This document shows positions 33,553 to 45,454 of a DNA stretch of 64,000 nucleotides, piece by piece (positions within the stretch are counted from its first letter, which is position 1; every line of letters starts with the position of its first letter). Source of the stretch: Capra hircus (Eukaryota; Chordata; Mammalia; Artiodactyla; Bovidae); contig NC_030808.1 in assembly GCF_001704415.2 (NCBI RefSeq), forward strand, positions 137,965,089-138,029,088, read 5' to 3'. The position numbers and the translations under genes are program-made. The notes under the pieces were generated by a model. That model searched no databases, was not told the DNA's origin, and saw only the letters and a program-made list of their open reading frames with translations.

Positions 33553-34915
33553 AAATCCTGAAAAAATGATGCTGTGGAAGTGCTTCACTCAATATGCCAG
33601 CAAATTTGGAAAACTCAGCAGTGGCCACAGGACTGGAAAAAGTCAGTTTTCATTCCAATCTCAAAGAAGGGTAATGCCAAAGAATGTTCAAACTATCGCA
33701 CAATTGCACTGAGTTCACATGCTAGCAAGTTATGCTCAAAATCCTTCAAGCTAGCCTTCAGCATTACATGAACCAAGAACTTCCAGATGTACAATCTGAG
33801 TTTCAAAGCAGTAGAGGAACCAGGGGTCAAATTGCCAACATCCGTTTGGATTACAGAGAAAGCAAGGGAATTTCAGAAAAACACCTACTTCACTGACTAT
33901 GATCACAACAAACTGGAAAATTCTTAAAGAGATGGGAGTACCAGATCCCTTACTTGTCTCCTGAGAAAATTGTATGCAGGTCAAGAAACAATGGTTAGAA
34001 CTGGATGTGGAACAACAGACTGGTTCAAAATTGGGAAAGATATATGACAAGGATGAATATTGTCACCCTGATTATCTCACTTCTATGTGAAATGCTGGGT
34101 TGGATGAATCACAAGCTGGAATTAAGATTGCCAGGAAAAACATCAACAACCTCAGATACACAGATGGTACCACTCTAATACAGAAAGGGAAGAGGAACTA
34201 AACAGCCTCTTGAGGGTGAAAGAGGAGAGTGAAAAAGCTGGTTTAAAACTCAAATTTTTAAAAACTAAGTTTATGACACATGGTCCCATCACTTCACGGC
34301 AAATAGAAGGGGAAAAAGTGGAAGCAGTGACAGATTTTTTCTTTTCTTGGGCTCCAAATAACTGTAGACAGTGACTTGTAGCCATGAAATTAAAAGATTC
34401 TTGTTCCTTGGAAAGAAAGCTTGACAAACCTAAACAGTGTATTAAAAAGCAGAGACATCACTTTGCTGACAAAGGTTGGGATAGTCAAAGCTATGGTTTT
34501 TCCAGTAGTCATGTACAGATGTGAGAGTTGGACCATAAAGAAGAGTAAGCACTGAAGAACTGATGCTTCTGAATTGTGGTGCTGGAGAAGACTCTTGAGA
34601 GTCCCTTGGAATGCAAGGGTATCAAACCAGTTAATCCTAAAGGAAAGAACCCTGTATATCAACTGAAGGACTGATGCTGAAGCTGAAGCTCCAATACTTT
34701 GGCCACCTAATGGTAGAGCTGACTCATTGGAAAAGACCCTGATGCCTGGGAAGATTGAAGGCAACAGGAGAAGGGGTGGCAGAGGATAAGATGGTTAGAT
34801 AGCATCACCAACTCAGTAGACATGAATTGAAGCAAACTCTGGGAGATAGTGGAGGACAGAGGAGGCTGGCATTAGGTTATGAGGAGTCAGACATGGCTTA
34901 GTGACTGAACAACAA
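33553..34915 (+). mobile_element. Old BovB LINE 'H', right half
   Basis: Continues the RT start and runs to a diverged BovB tail that ends in (CAA)n at 34909-34921. The catalytic block near 34155-34166 is mutated. No long open frame survives. Confidence 0.87.
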
Positions 34916-34921
34916 CAACAA

Positions 34922-35394
34922 AACACTAAAAGAAGATAATAGGGTTATCTTTTTTCCAGCGAGAAACTGAAGTCCCAGAGAGGCAAAATGGTATCAGGGT
35001 CCCAAGGCCATGGTACTGTCTGAAGGATGATGTCAGAAATCCTGGGAAGCTGGAGATCAGTGCCCTCGAGAAGCCCTGGCTAGGTCCCTTAAGGGATTGG
35101 TTCTTGTCAATTAGCAGTACACTGTAGTGATGAAATTAAGACAATACTTCCCAATCCCAGCTGTCAGTCGGGAAATACCTGACAGCAGACAGAGTATGTT
35201 TTGCTTTGATTTGGTTTAGTGATGGTGTCTGCTAAGGATTTCTTCGCTGAAGGTTGCCATCATGGACTAGGAGAGTTCCTGCACTAGGAGCAAAGGTTAG
35301 ACTGACTGGCTGCCTCCTTAGGCCTCACAGACTGCCATGTGTGATATGATCACTTACCAATTTTCCTCTCAGCGATGGAATTCCAATGCAAGGA
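34922..35394. other. Unique spacer
   Basis: No gene or repeat recognised. Confidence 0.5.
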
Positions 35395-35600
35395 TAATAA
35401 CATACTTGTCTTAGAGAATTAAAGAAACACACAATGGCTCTGCTGAGATTTAAATCTTGGCCCTAACTAGTCAAAAGAACTTAAGTCATGTAGTCTCTCT
35501 GTGTTTATTTTCTAATCTGTAAAATGGAGATAATTATAGTATTAGCCTATGGGGTTATTATAAAGATCAAATGAGGAAATACACCAAAGAGTGAACATGA
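35395..35600 (+). mobile_element. MIR SINE
   Basis: Middle and 3' part of MIR: 'TCTAATCTGTAAAATGGAGA' at about 35511-35530, then 'GGGGTTATTATAAAGATC'. Confidence 0.75.
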
Positions 35601-37099
35601 ATTCTGTTAGGAATCAGACTTCAGTGTTTAATTTATAATGGAATGTCAACACAATATTTCTAACAGACCACACCCAAGGCCACACTCCAGTTACAAAACA
35701 GTTCTTTCCTCAAAAAATCTTATCCTCAGAACAGATCTGCTCCCTCACCATCATTATCCCTATTCACGTTGTCCTTCTTACTTCCAACAAAATTACTGTG
35801 ATCCCCAAATGCTGAACTTTTGCTGAATAGTATCCATTTCAAAAGAAGTCTGTTTCCTTCACACCACCCAGTGTAAGTCCAAATATTATGACTCATTTGT
35901 AGGTGTATGCTCTCTCTTGCTGCAGGAAGCTAATGAAACTTAAATTTATAAATCCAAGTGTGCTCCTGGTAGTCTCTGACTGAGACTTCCAGGGCTTCCA
36001 CAATACTCATCCCATATTATATGCTCAAGAAATGCTAGCCATTTGCAGTTGTAGGCAAGTCTTTTTATTCCCAGCTTCTTTCATACAGCATATCTCAAGA
36101 CATGCTTATTCAGTAAAGGGCTATTCTCACATAACTGGGAAGCCAGGCTAGCATGAGCAAACAAAGATTTTGAGAACATTCTTTGTTTTCTAATTTTTAT
36201 CTTTATAGAACAGTCCAAGTAGTTATCAGGAATTGACCAGGGCCTGGTCTTTTTAAGCCAGCATAGCCATATCTCAGGCAAAAGAAGGTCTCAAAATAGC
36301 TTTTCTTTTTATTTTTGAATTTCTACAGGCACTCATCTGACAAAGAAGGAAACAAAGTAATAGAATGAATACCCAAGATCACACATGGTGATTAGGCTGA
36401 CTCTGGAACCCAGGACAAGGGTTTATTTGTACCTAAAGTATATTAAGAATAAATGATTGTGCAAAATAATTTAGTAATCATTTACTGTCTCCAGGAGTTT
36501 CTCCTGGTCAGGAACGCATGAGTTTCTTAGCTGGGCGGTTCAGGCTCAGTCTTTCATGATTGCAGTCATTTGAAATGTTGCCTGGAACCAGAGGAATCCC
36601 TTCCTAAGTGGTTAATTCCTAGTTGGAAAGATGGTTCCTCCTCACATGGGCCCCTCCATAGGGATGTTTGAGTGCCTGCAGGACAAGACTGCTGGCTTTC
36701 CTCATACAGAGACGTCCAAGAGCCCAAGACACACTAGCAATACCTTTTATGATCCACCCCGGAAGTCACACCACATCAACTTGGCCATAGTCTACTAGCA
36801 CATGTTAGTCTTGTTTTAGTACCAATTTTTCCATCTGTTTTGGACCAGCACTGTCTGTATTTCTTCATTTGTAATATAAAAGTAACCACCTTCTTGTTTT
36901 GAACATAACCCAATATAAGAATATCAAGAGGTGCTTAGTACAATGAGCTGCCCCGCAACGGGCACTACTTAGAAGTGACTTCGCTTCCTTAAGAAGCCTG
37001 TCCCTAGTTTGCCTCATTCTCTTAAAGTTTAAATTCCAAGAGTTAAGTTCTTTTTTTCCACCCCATAGAGAGCCAGATCCTACCCATCCCACCCTACTC
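35601..37099. other. Spacer upstream of MRPL3
   Basis: Mostly unique. A weak MIR-like stretch lies at 36320-36420 on the - strand. No other gene was seen between the BovB/L1 cluster and the MRPL3 promoter. Confidence 0.5.
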
Positions 37100-37349
37100 A
37101 GAGCTAAAGTTAGGACTATTCCGGAGGCGGAACTCTAGTTCTTGGAGCCGATCCCGGCACCGGCGCGCTTTGCGAGCGGACCGGAAATGGCTCCGGCAGT
37201 TCTTTTTCGTCCGGGAAGGCAGTGTGGGAGGCTGCGGGACAGCTTCGGACGGTTCACAGGACTGGGACACGGTCGCTGCGGCGCCCTGAAAGCCAAGCCG
37301 AGCGGCAGGGCGCCCGAGGGTGAAGGGGTTGCGCTCTCCCGGCCTCACC
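37100..37349 (+). promoter_or_regulatory. MRPL3: MRPL3 CpG-rich promoter and 5' UTR
   Basis: CG dinucleotides become abrupt and dense from about 37120 through exon 1 to about 37520, in an otherwise CG-poor region: a CpG island promoter with no TATA box. An ETS/GABP-type site ACCGGAAATG lies at 37180-37189, and a second CCGGAA core on the - strand at 37119-37124. GABP sites are a known feature of nuclear genes for mitochondrial proteins. The transcription start cannot be fixed; it probably lies between the ETS site and the start codon. Confidence 0.75.
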
Positions 37350-37441
37350 ATGCCCAGTTGGAGGCTGCTGGCTTGGACCGGCGCCCGGGTGCTGGACCGC
37401 GGCACAGGTGGCCTGGGCACTGCCCTGGGCTCGGGAAACAG
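37350..37441 (+). CDS. MRPL3: MRPL3 exon 1 (mitochondrial ribosomal protein L3)
   Basis: MRPL3 (uL3m) is a protein of the mitochondrial ribosome large subunit, made in the cytosol and imported. It binds 16S rRNA near the peptidyl-transferase region. Exon 1 codes residues 1-30 plus two bases, starting MPSWRLLAW. This part is Arg/Trp/Leu-rich with no acid before residue 16, as expected of a mitochondrial targeting presequence. The ATG has A at -3. The donor is GTGGGT at 37442. The AG left over joins exon 2 to make an Arg codon. Identification rests on exon-by-exon agreement with mammalian MRPL3 as I remember it. Confidence 0.95.
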
Positions 37442-38446
37442 GTGGGTGCTGGGGAGAGACGAGCGTGGGGGGTGATTCTTGCACTCGTGGCCACGGGCTG
37501 TGGCTTGGCCCGGGCCAGGGTAGGAGGGAGCTCCGTCCAGGCCTGAAGAGTTAAGAAGCACTACTCAAAGGACGTGCCCTTTGAAGGGTTGAAGGGATAG
37601 GTTTTTTATTTTCAATGCTGATGAGCCAGCGACTGGCAGCAAGAAGTACCAACAGCAATAATGTTATCTTCCAGTTAGTGACTGTTTATAATAAATGTTC
37701 TGTTAGAAACATTAGGCGCCTTGGCTCATGTAGCCTCATGAGAGCTGTTATCATCCGTTTTACAGATACCACCATTATTCCGTCCTATCATTATTCAGTT
37801 TTACAGATAAGAGTCTTAGAGACAAGCGATTTGCCCAAGGTCACTTAACTAATAAGTGCATAATTGAGACTCTAGCCTGGCTATCTCTTCCTGTCTACAA
37901 AAGAGATAGAACTCAGAAAGCTTACTTATTTCTGACCCTCCTCTCAAGAATTACACACCTGTTTCCTGACCTCTGTCCCCTAAAGTCTTTCTTGTGTGTT
38001 TAGCTAGTAGAGGTCAGGTCTTTTATGGATTTTTAGAGTTTGCACACTCCATTTTTTCACCATTATGAGCCTAGGCCATGTCATTACAGATAAGAGGTGA
38101 GTTTATCAGAAAAATATCAGTAAGCCCACATTTTGTCACCTCTACTGCATGTTAACTGTTATGGTACATGTTCAAATGGGCCTGTGACTTCTCTTGTCTA
38201 CATAGGACTACGCTGTTGGAAATCTGTTTATCCCAGAGGAGAAAGGGAGAACTTTTCCTCCAGGATATTTATTAATGGTTAAAATATGAGCCCCGTTTTC
38301 ATGAGGAATGTCAGTGAAAAAAACTGAAACAGGATGCACACCTTTCCCTAAGGCCCTGACTATACTTTCCAGCTGATGTAACCTCCTGTACATTAAATGG
38401 GGAACCTTTTGAATTGTGCTTTGTTCTCTAATTTTATTTTTTGCAG
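37442..38446 (+). other. MRPL3: MRPL3 intron 1
   Basis: GT-AG intron of 1005 bp. It starts within the CpG island, carries a MIR at 37690-37885, and is otherwise unique. Confidence 0.9.
37690..37885 (-). mobile_element. MIR SINE in intron 1
   Basis: Reverse MIR with the 'TTTTACAGATAAGAG' and 'GCCCAAGGTCAC' blocks at about 37800-37845. The 'TTTTACAGATA' block appears twice (37759-37769 and 37800-37810), suggesting a small internal duplication. Confidence 0.7.
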
Positions 38447-38631
38447 AACAGACATCTGGGTTTTGGTTAGACGTCTCCATGGCAAGAGTGGTACTTGGTG
38501 GGATGAACATCTTTCTGAAGAGAATGTTTCCTTTGTTAAACAATTGGTCTCTGATGAAAATAAAGCCCAGTTAGCAAGTAAACTCTGTCCTTTGAAAGAT
38601 GAGCCGTGGCCTATACATCCTTGGGAACCAG
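38447..38631 (+). CDS. MRPL3: MRPL3 exon 2
   Basis: 185 bp coding residues 31-92, after the acceptor TTTTTTGCAG. It includes the strongly conserved LHGKSGTWWDEHL stretch and the KDEPWPIHPWEPG stretch at its end; the latter precedes the uL3 fold. The donor GTGATT is slightly non-consensus at +4 to +6. The final G combines with exon 3 GT for a Gly codon. Confidence 0.97.
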
Positions 38632-39661
38632 GTGATTATTTTGTATATGTTGTGTTCTCATTGCCTGATTACTGTCTGACTGGCACATTTAAAGTCATAA
38701 TGACTTCTGGATAAATTTGTCATCTCTGTTTTTCATGACATAACTGTGTTTCATTGTGGTTTGGTTTGCAAGAATATTTCCAGCATCCTAGTCTACTGTT
38801 AGTGAATGTCTGATGATCATCAAAACTTCCTCAAGAAACTGCATAGTAGGTGAAAAGAGAATCATTCTGCAAATGTGTTTGTGTGTTTTTTTTTTAATTT
38901 TCTTCAGATTAAAATAGAAAAGAAAAGCTGGAAGAGTGTGGTGAACTAAAATGTATCACTCAAAGATTTGCATTTGAGGTGTTCTAGCACTCAATACCTG
39001 CCAAGCATAACCCCAGAATCAGCTCTTAGTACCAGACAGAGGGCTACATCCATCTATGGTTAGACCAAAAAGCATAAGACCTTTCCTGCTGAGGCTGTTG
39101 TCTTTGATTGGGGGTTATTGTGGCTGTCAAATTGTTTAATGACTAGACATCTTAGTGGAGCAACTTCAGTTTATACAGTATCAGTTTATACAACAAACTG
39201 AGTGTCATGGTAGATGCTAACATTTTTTAGCCACATAACCACTTATGTCATCTCTGTAACTCCAGCTAACTTCTTAGAATTTGAGTAGTAGATATTTCCT
39301 GATTAATGAGGTTGGATATGAATTGATACTAAGAAAGCAAGGCATAAAGGTAGATTCATCATGCCCTCTATTAATTACCACTATTCTAAATACTAGAATG
39401 TATCACTTTAACTGTTTTCTTTATTTTGTATAGTTCTCATATTTTTTTATTTTACAGAGATTTATTGAGTAATACTATGTCAGGCATGGTTGAAGGCACT
39501 TATATCTGAAAGGAACAGTTGTATTTTACTCTATGGATATATCAGCATGTTTGTTATCTGCCTACTCCTTATATGAAACCAAAATTTAGGAAATCCTATA
39601 GTATCAAGTTGACAAATGTTGAAAAAAACTGTGTGAATACTGATTTGTCTTTAATTGCCAG
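38632..39661 (+). other. MRPL3: MRPL3 intron 2
   Basis: GT-AG intron of 1030 bp. No clear repeat apart from an A/T-rich run at 38887-38900. Confidence 0.85.
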
Positions 39662-39753
39662 GTTCCTCTAGAGTGGGCCTTATTGCACTGAAGCTAGGCA
39701 TGATGCCTTTATGGACCAAAGACGGTAAGAAGCATGTGGTCACATTACTTCAG
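39662..39753 (+). CDS. MRPL3: MRPL3 exon 3
   Basis: 92 bp coding residues 93-123, ending HVVTLLQ with the frame in phase 0. It holds the start of the uL3 family domain (the IALKLGMMPLWTKDG motif). Donor GTGAGA at 39754. Confidence 0.97.
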
Positions 39754-40174
39754 GTGAGAAAGAAATAAAAAATAATAGCAAATCTGTTGTGTGTGCTGAG
39801 ATCTATTTGTGCAAACCTGTTGCGCAATAGACAATATTTGTATCCTGAAACGTGAAGAAGAGGTAGAATGGAGCATAAATTCTGTGAAAGAGGTTTACTT
39901 CTGAGGATGTCAGTGAATGTTCTTACTCATGCCTGCGTGGTGGCTTTCTTGATACTGGTGTTGGGATAACTGGAGCAATAAATTTAAAAAAAAAAATTGT
40001 AACCTAACTTCTTACAGATCTACTAGTTTAACTCACAGTCAGAAAAAAGTCTCAGTCCCATCTTATTTTCATTTATGCGGTTCTTTCAACTCCAAGTTGT
40101 AATTTTGATATCTTTACTAATTCAGAGTGTAACACTTACCTGCAGAAGCAGCATTTTGTTGTCTGAAATAAGGT

Positions 40175-40425
40175 TAATGGTTAAGAATGTAGGCCCTGGA
40201 ACCTGAATATCTCATATCTCAGTTATACCATTTCCTAGCTGTGTTCTTTGAAGCACTGCCTCATCTGTAAAAGACAGGATTTTATTCTTCCGGAGAAATC
40301 ACTGTGACCTCCCTCAAAGGGTTACTGTGAGGCTTGCACAAGATGATAAATGTCAGGCACTTAAAATTTAAAACAATGTTCAATGTCCAGCATTAGCTGT
40401 TACTGTCTTTATCATTATTATAAAA
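40175..40425 (+). mobile_element. MIR SINE
   Basis: Near-complete MIR: 'TTAAGAATGTAGGCCCTGGA' near 40182, 'TAGCTGTG' near 40236, 'CTCATCTGTAAAAG' near 40260, 'GGGTTACTGTGAGG' near 40319. Confidence 0.75.
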
Positions 40426-40669
40426 ATCACTGGTAAGTTGAGACCATCGTTCTCCAGATCACTTTGAACAGCTCACTTCATCTTTGGAGTTAAGCCTTGG
40501 ACAAGTGATTAGGCAAGCGATGGAGGTTAAAGTGAGAGCCCATACATGGAAGTGCTGCCAGTACTGTCAGGCACAGGTGGCCTGCAAGCCCTTAGTAAGT
40601 TTTTACTGACTCTGAATGATCCAGTAAAGAATTATATCAATAATTCCTAGAAGTCTACAGAACTTTGGG

Positions 40670-41153
40670 AGCTTTCAGGAATGACGGGTGGGATTGTAAA
40701 TTGGAACAACTACTTCAGGAAATAGCTTAGCATTAGGGAAAGTTGAGGTAGGTGAACCTGTGGTCTTCCAGTTTCACTCCTGACTGTTACTAGAAAACTC
40801 AAACAGATCAGTTATAGCAGCATTACTCTTAATACTCCAAAACTAGAAATAACTCATGTTTCCATCATGATAGAATGGATAAAGAAATCGTGGTATATTT
40901 ACATGATAAAGGGCTGGGTGGCAGTGAAAATGCACAGAATGGAGCTGCAGAAAGCAGTGTGGGTGAACCTTAGCAATAGAATCTTGAGCAAAAGCAGGAA
41001 AATCTGGAGGAGTCTGTGTGGTCTGATTCCACTTACATGAAGTTTCAACAGATAGCACTAAACTACAGGATTAAGCAGTGCTTTCAAAGGAAGTAATTAT
41101 AATGAAAAGTTAAATAAATGATTACCACAGTGTCAAGAGGGATGGTTGTTTAT
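40670..41153 (+). mobile_element. Old mammalian L1 fragment
   Basis: Matches the end of L1 ORF2 into the 3' region in diverged form ('TGGGATTGTAAATTGG' near 40690; 'GATTCCACTTACATGAAGTT' near 41025). Confidence 0.65.
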
Positions 41154-41161
41154 TTGAAGGG

Positions 41162-41315
41162 CAGTGCTTCTCAAACTTTTCTGTACCTCAGGATCACCTA
41201 GGGGGTTCAGAAAACACAGGTTCTGTTTTAGTAGATTCTGGCAGGGGCCTGAGACCCTGCATTTTCGCAGTTCCTGGGTGATGCTTGTCTAGGGACCACA
41301 CTTTGAGAACCACTG
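41162..41315 (+). mobile_element. MER5A-type hAT-Charlie MITE
   Basis: The inverted ends CAGTGCTTCTCAAAC... and ...TTTGAGAACCACTG are intact. The 8-bp flanks (41154-41161 and 41316-41323) agree at 6 of 8 positions, as expected for an old hAT target duplication. Confidence 0.85.
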
Positions 41316-41637
41316 CTCAAGGGGTAAAAAGGACAGGGAGGAATGGGTGTGAGGTGGGGATTAGGAAGAGACAGAGAGGTTTGGGGGATTTTTGATATTG
41401 GTAGTGGTTATATGCATATTTTCTTTGTAAATACTCCATTTTGTTGTATATTTGTGTTTTATGCACATTATGTACTATGGTTAATGGGTTCTTTAGATTG
41501 TGATTGGTTTTAGAGGGATGATGAGATCAGAAACTTTAGAGAATTCCTAACTGTCCTGGGGACTCAGTGTGGCTGGTATGTAATATTAACAGGTATTCCA
41601 GCACATTGATTTTTTGTGTGTGTTTTTTGTTTTTTAG

Positions 41638-41736
41638 GTACAAGACTGTCATGTCCTAAAATATACTCCAAAGGAAAATCATAATGGAAAAATGGCAGCC
41701 CTGACTGTAGGAGGAAAAACTGTGTCACGTTTCCAT
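41638..41736 (+). CDS. MRPL3: MRPL3 exon 4
   Basis: 99 bp coding residues 124-156 in phase 0 at both ends, from VQDCHVLKY to the conserved GGKTVSRF stretch of the uL3 domain. The acceptor is a long T/G-rich tract ending TTTTTAG; donor GTAAGG at 41737. The last residue is His where human MRPL3, as I recall it, has Arg. Confidence 0.97.
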
Positions 41737-41888
41737 GTAAGGATGCATTTTCATTCCTAGAATACTGCATTTCATTAGCTTTAGATCTGAGTTCTTTGAA
41801 ATTCTGAATTAAGTTTTGAGGCTATCACATAGTCATAAACTTGTCCTGGAGGTAAACTATGGATTTGGGGGAAGACAGTCTGATAGAG

Positions 41889-42027
41889 GGGCTTCCCTGA
41901 GGGTAAAGAATCTGCCTGTGATGCGGGAGACCTGGATTCAGTCCCTGGGTTGGGAAGATTCCCCTGGAGAAGGGAATGGCAACCCACTCCAGTATTCTTA
42001 CCTGGAGAATTCCATAGACAGAGAAGC
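41889..42027 (+). mobile_element. BOV-tA SINE, truncated on the right
   Basis: The tRNA-derived head and first part of the body, cut where BovB sequence begins at about 42028. This could be an insertion junction or recombination between related ends. Confidence 0.75.
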
Positions 42028-44085
42028 CAAGGAGGGACAAGAAGGCCTTCAATGAATAGTCTATAAAAATAGAGGAAAGCAACAGAAGGAGAAAGACTAG
42101 AGATCTCTTCTGGAAAATTGGAAATACCAAGGGAACATTTCACCCAAAGATGGGCACAATGAAGGACAGAAGTGGTAGAGATCTAGTAGATGCTGAAGAG
42201 ATCAAGAAGAGATGGAAAGAACACACAGAAGGAGTGTACAAAAAAGATCTTAATGAACTGAATAACTAATTCATGTTACCCAGAGCTAGGCATTCTGGAG
42301 TGTGAAGTCCAGTGGGCCTTAGGAAGCACTGCTGTGAATAAAGCTAGTGGATGCAATGCAATTCCAGTAGAGCTATTCAAAACCCTAAAGGATGATGCCA
42401 TCAAAGTGTTGCACTGAATATGTCAGCAAATCTGGAAGACCTAGCAGTGGTCGCAGGACTGGAAAAGGTCAGTCCTCACCCCAGTTCCCAAGAAGAGATG
42501 GGACTAAAGCATGTTTCCTACTAAACTTGTTTGTACTAAAGTACTAAAGAATATTCTAACCATCCAACAATTCCACTCATCTCCTATGCTAGTAAGGTCA
42601 TGCTTAAAATCTTGCTTGCTAGGCTTTAGCATTATGCAAACCAAGAACTTCCAGACGTCCAGGCTGGGTTTAGAAAAGGCAAGGGAACCAGAAATCAAAT
42701 TGCCAACATTTGCTTAATCATAGAGAAAGCAAGGGAATCCCCGAAAAACATCTACTCTGTTTCATTAGCTTCGCTAAAGCCTTTGACTGTGTGGATCATA
42801 ACAAACTGTGGAAAGCTCTTAAAGAGATGGGAATACTAGACCATCTTACCTGTCTCCTGAGAAATCTGTATGCAGGTCAGGAGCAACAGTTAGAATCCTG
42901 TATGGAACAACTGATTGGCTTAGGATTGAGAAAGGAGTATGACAGTGCTGTCTGCTGTCACCCTGTTTATTTAACTTATACGCTAAGCACACCATGAGAA
43001 ATGCCAGGCTGGATGAGTTACAAGCTGGAATCAAGATAGGCAGGAGAAACATCAACAACCTCACATATGCAGATGATACCACTCTAATGGCAGAAAGTGA
43101 AGAACTAAAGAGCCTCTTGATGAGGGTGAAGGAGGAGAGTGAAAGAGCAGGCTTGAACTAAATATTAGGAAAAAAACACACTAAGATCTTGGCATCAGCC
43201 CCATTACTTCATGGTAAATAGAAAGGGAAAAAGTGGAAGTAGTGGCAGATATCCTCTTCTTGGGCTCTAAAATCACCATGGATGGTGACCGCAGCCATGA
43301 AATCAGAAGACGTTTGCTTCTTGGCAGGAAAACTATGACAAATCTAAGCAATGTGCTGAAAAGCCAAAACATTACGGTGCTGACAAAGATTAATATATCA
43401 AAGCTTTAATCTTTCCAGTGGTCACACACGATTGTGAGAGCTGGACCGTAAAGAAGACAGCACCAGAGAATTGATGCCTTCCAAATGTGGTCTGGAGAAG
43501 ACTCCTGAAAGTCCCTTGGACAGCAAGGAGATCAAACCAGTCAATCTTAAGGGAAGGGAAGGGAAGGGAAGTGAAGTGAAGTCGCTCAGTCGTGTCCGAC
43601 TCTTTGCGACCCCATGGACTGTAGCCTACCAGGCTTCTCCGTCCGTGGGATTTTCCAGGCAAGAGTACTGGAGTGGATTGCCATTTCCTTTTCCAGGAGA
43701 TCTTCCCAACCCAGGGATCGAACCCAGGTCTCCCGCATTGCAGGCAGACGCTTTACCATCTGAGCCACCAGGGAAGACTAATCTTAAGGGAAATCAACCC
43801 TGAATACTCATTGAAAGGACTGATGCTAAAGCTGAAGTAACAGTATTTGGCCACCTGATGCAAAGAGCTGACTCATTGGAAAAGACTCTGGTGCTAGGAA
43901 AGATTGAAGACAGGAGGGGAAGGGGACAACAGAGGATAAGATGGTTGGATGGCATCACCAATTCAGTGGACATGAGTTTGAGCAAGCTTTGCGAGATGGT
44001 GAAGACAGGGAAACTTGGTGTGCTGCAATCCGTGGGATCACAAAAGAGTCAGACATGACTGAGCGACTGAACAACAACAATTCCC
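42028..44085 (+). mobile_element. BovB LINE 'J', split by a BOV-tA
   Basis: Linker (42028-42300), RT (42300-43150; YADD block retained near 43068-43079) and C-terminal region to a degraded tail with (AAC)n at 44071-44082. Interrupted at 43556-43779. All frames are broken. It lies sense to MRPL3. Confidence 0.87.
43543..43792 (-). mobile_element. BOV-tA SINE in BovB J
   Basis: The SINE (43556-43779) is well preserved and carries the exact 13-bp duplication AATCTTAAGGGAA at 43543-43555 and 43780-43792. A (GGGAA)n expansion at 43551-43570 marks its tail side. Confidence 0.95.
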
Positions 44086-44377
44086 AAGTAGAATGCTGAG
44101 TTTATAATTTAAATGTGAAAACATCTGCACAATTAGCATTTTGGAGTTTTTTTGGATAACTAAAAGCAGAGAATACCTTTTAAGAAATGGTGATGATTTT
44201 CACTAATGGCTGCTGAGATGCCTTTACATTTACTAAAACATTGCTTGTCTCTAGATTAATATTTTTTATTATAAATTGTTTATGAAATGAACATGAATGG
44301 AAATTAGGAGATAACCTGTGCTATGTAGCTGTCAAAACTAGCAAGTGTTTATCATTTACCTTTTATTTCCTTGTCAC
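44086..44377. other. Unique intronic sequence
   Basis: Nothing recognised. Confidence 0.5.
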
Positions 44378-44724
44378 AGTTAATTTTTTATTTAAAAGTT
44401 TTAATTTTCTTTTTTTTTTAATTATTTATTTATTTCTGGCTGTGCTGGGCCTTTGCAGCTGTGCAGGCTTTTCTCTAGTTGCAGGGCGCAGGCTTCTCAT
44501 TGCAGTGGTTTCTCTTGTTGCAGAGCATGGCCCCTGGGGCGCTTGGTCTTTAGTAGTTGTGGCTCCCGGGCTTTGGATTACAAGCTCAATAGTTGTGGCC
44601 CATGGGTTTAGTTGCTCCTTGGCATGTGGGTTCTTCCTGGATCAGGGATCAAACCCTTGTCTCCTGCACTGGCAGGAGGATTCTTTACCACTGGGCTACC
44701 AGGGAAGCCCCATAGTTAACTTTT
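44378..44724 (-). mobile_element. CHR-2-type SINE
   Basis: Full-length artiodactyl CHR-2 in reverse (about 44390-44713), from a T-rich tail to ACCAGGGAAGCCCC. AGTTAAYTTTT flanks both sides (44378-44388, 44714-44724, one mismatch). Confidence 0.85.
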
Positions 44725-45209
44725 CAGCAGTTGTTACATGCTGAGTATATAGGCATAGGTCTTTTACATTTATTAACCAATGAACTTTTTCAGACTCTAA
44801 TAAGGATAAGTAACTCCCTCAGGGACACCCACTGATGAGAGGTAGACAGTCAGGCTCCAAAAGCCTTACTTTAATTATCTCTTGATATCCACTCTTTGGA
44901 AACATACAGGGAAGGTGGACTAATAAATCAGCCATCTCAATATGGAACTATAAATGCAGCAAGCACACTGGCCAGTTCTGCTTGTGGAAATCTTAGGAGG
45001 TTTCACAGGGAGGAGACTAGAAGAAGGGTGGGTGTTAAAGGTATGCCAGGGGGAGTGGGCTTTATAGAAGCAGACCTGTGGAGGAGGATTGCTGCCTGGG
45101 AGGAGAAGGGCAGTGTGTCTGGATTTTAATGTGTGGTGGGGTTGGTGGGAGAGTGTGATAAAGGTGTGAAATGTGGGGCTGTCAGGATGGAGTTTAGACT
45201 TTCTGAATT
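44725..45209. other. Unique intronic sequence, G-rich
   Basis: No repeat recognised. Richer in G than the surroundings at 44990-45180. Confidence 0.45.
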
Positions 45210-45447
45210 CTTTAACCAGAAAGTGAAAGAAAGTGTTAGTTGCTCAAGCTTGTTGACTCTTTGTAATTTCATGGACTGTAGCCTGCCAGGCTCCTCTATC
45301 CATGTAATTCTTCAGGCAAGAATATTGGCTTGGGTTGCGATTCCCTTTTCCAGGGGATCTTCCCAACTTAGGGACAGAACCTGAGTTTCTTACATTGCAG
45401 GCAGATTCTTTACTGTCTGAGCCATTACTACTCACTACTTTAACCAG
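45210..45447 (-). mobile_element. BOV-tA SINE with target duplication
   Basis: The SINE (45220-45437) is diverged. The exact 10-bp duplication CTTTAACCAG is at 45210-45219 and 45438-45447. Confidence 0.9.
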
Positions 45448-45454
45448 GGCAGTA

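Larger units (their letters stand above)
39754..41637 (+). other. MRPL3: MRPL3 intron 3
   Basis: GT-AG intron of 1884 bp. It holds a MIR (40175-40425), an old L1 piece (40670-41153) and a MER5-type DNA transposon (41162-41315), all ancient. No young ruminant element is inside. Confidence 0.85.

Noticed and set aside
37094..37561. Long open frames on both strands over the MRPL3 promoter and exon 1.
   Set aside because: CpG islands are poor in stop codons, so long frames appear by composition. Only the frame from 37350, which splices in phase to exons 2-6, is supported.
38632..38713. Read-through of MRPL3 exon 2 into intron 2, giving a longer frame to 38713.
   Set aside because: The joined exon 3 keeps the uL3 frame exactly, and the read-through tail has no resemblance to MRPL3.
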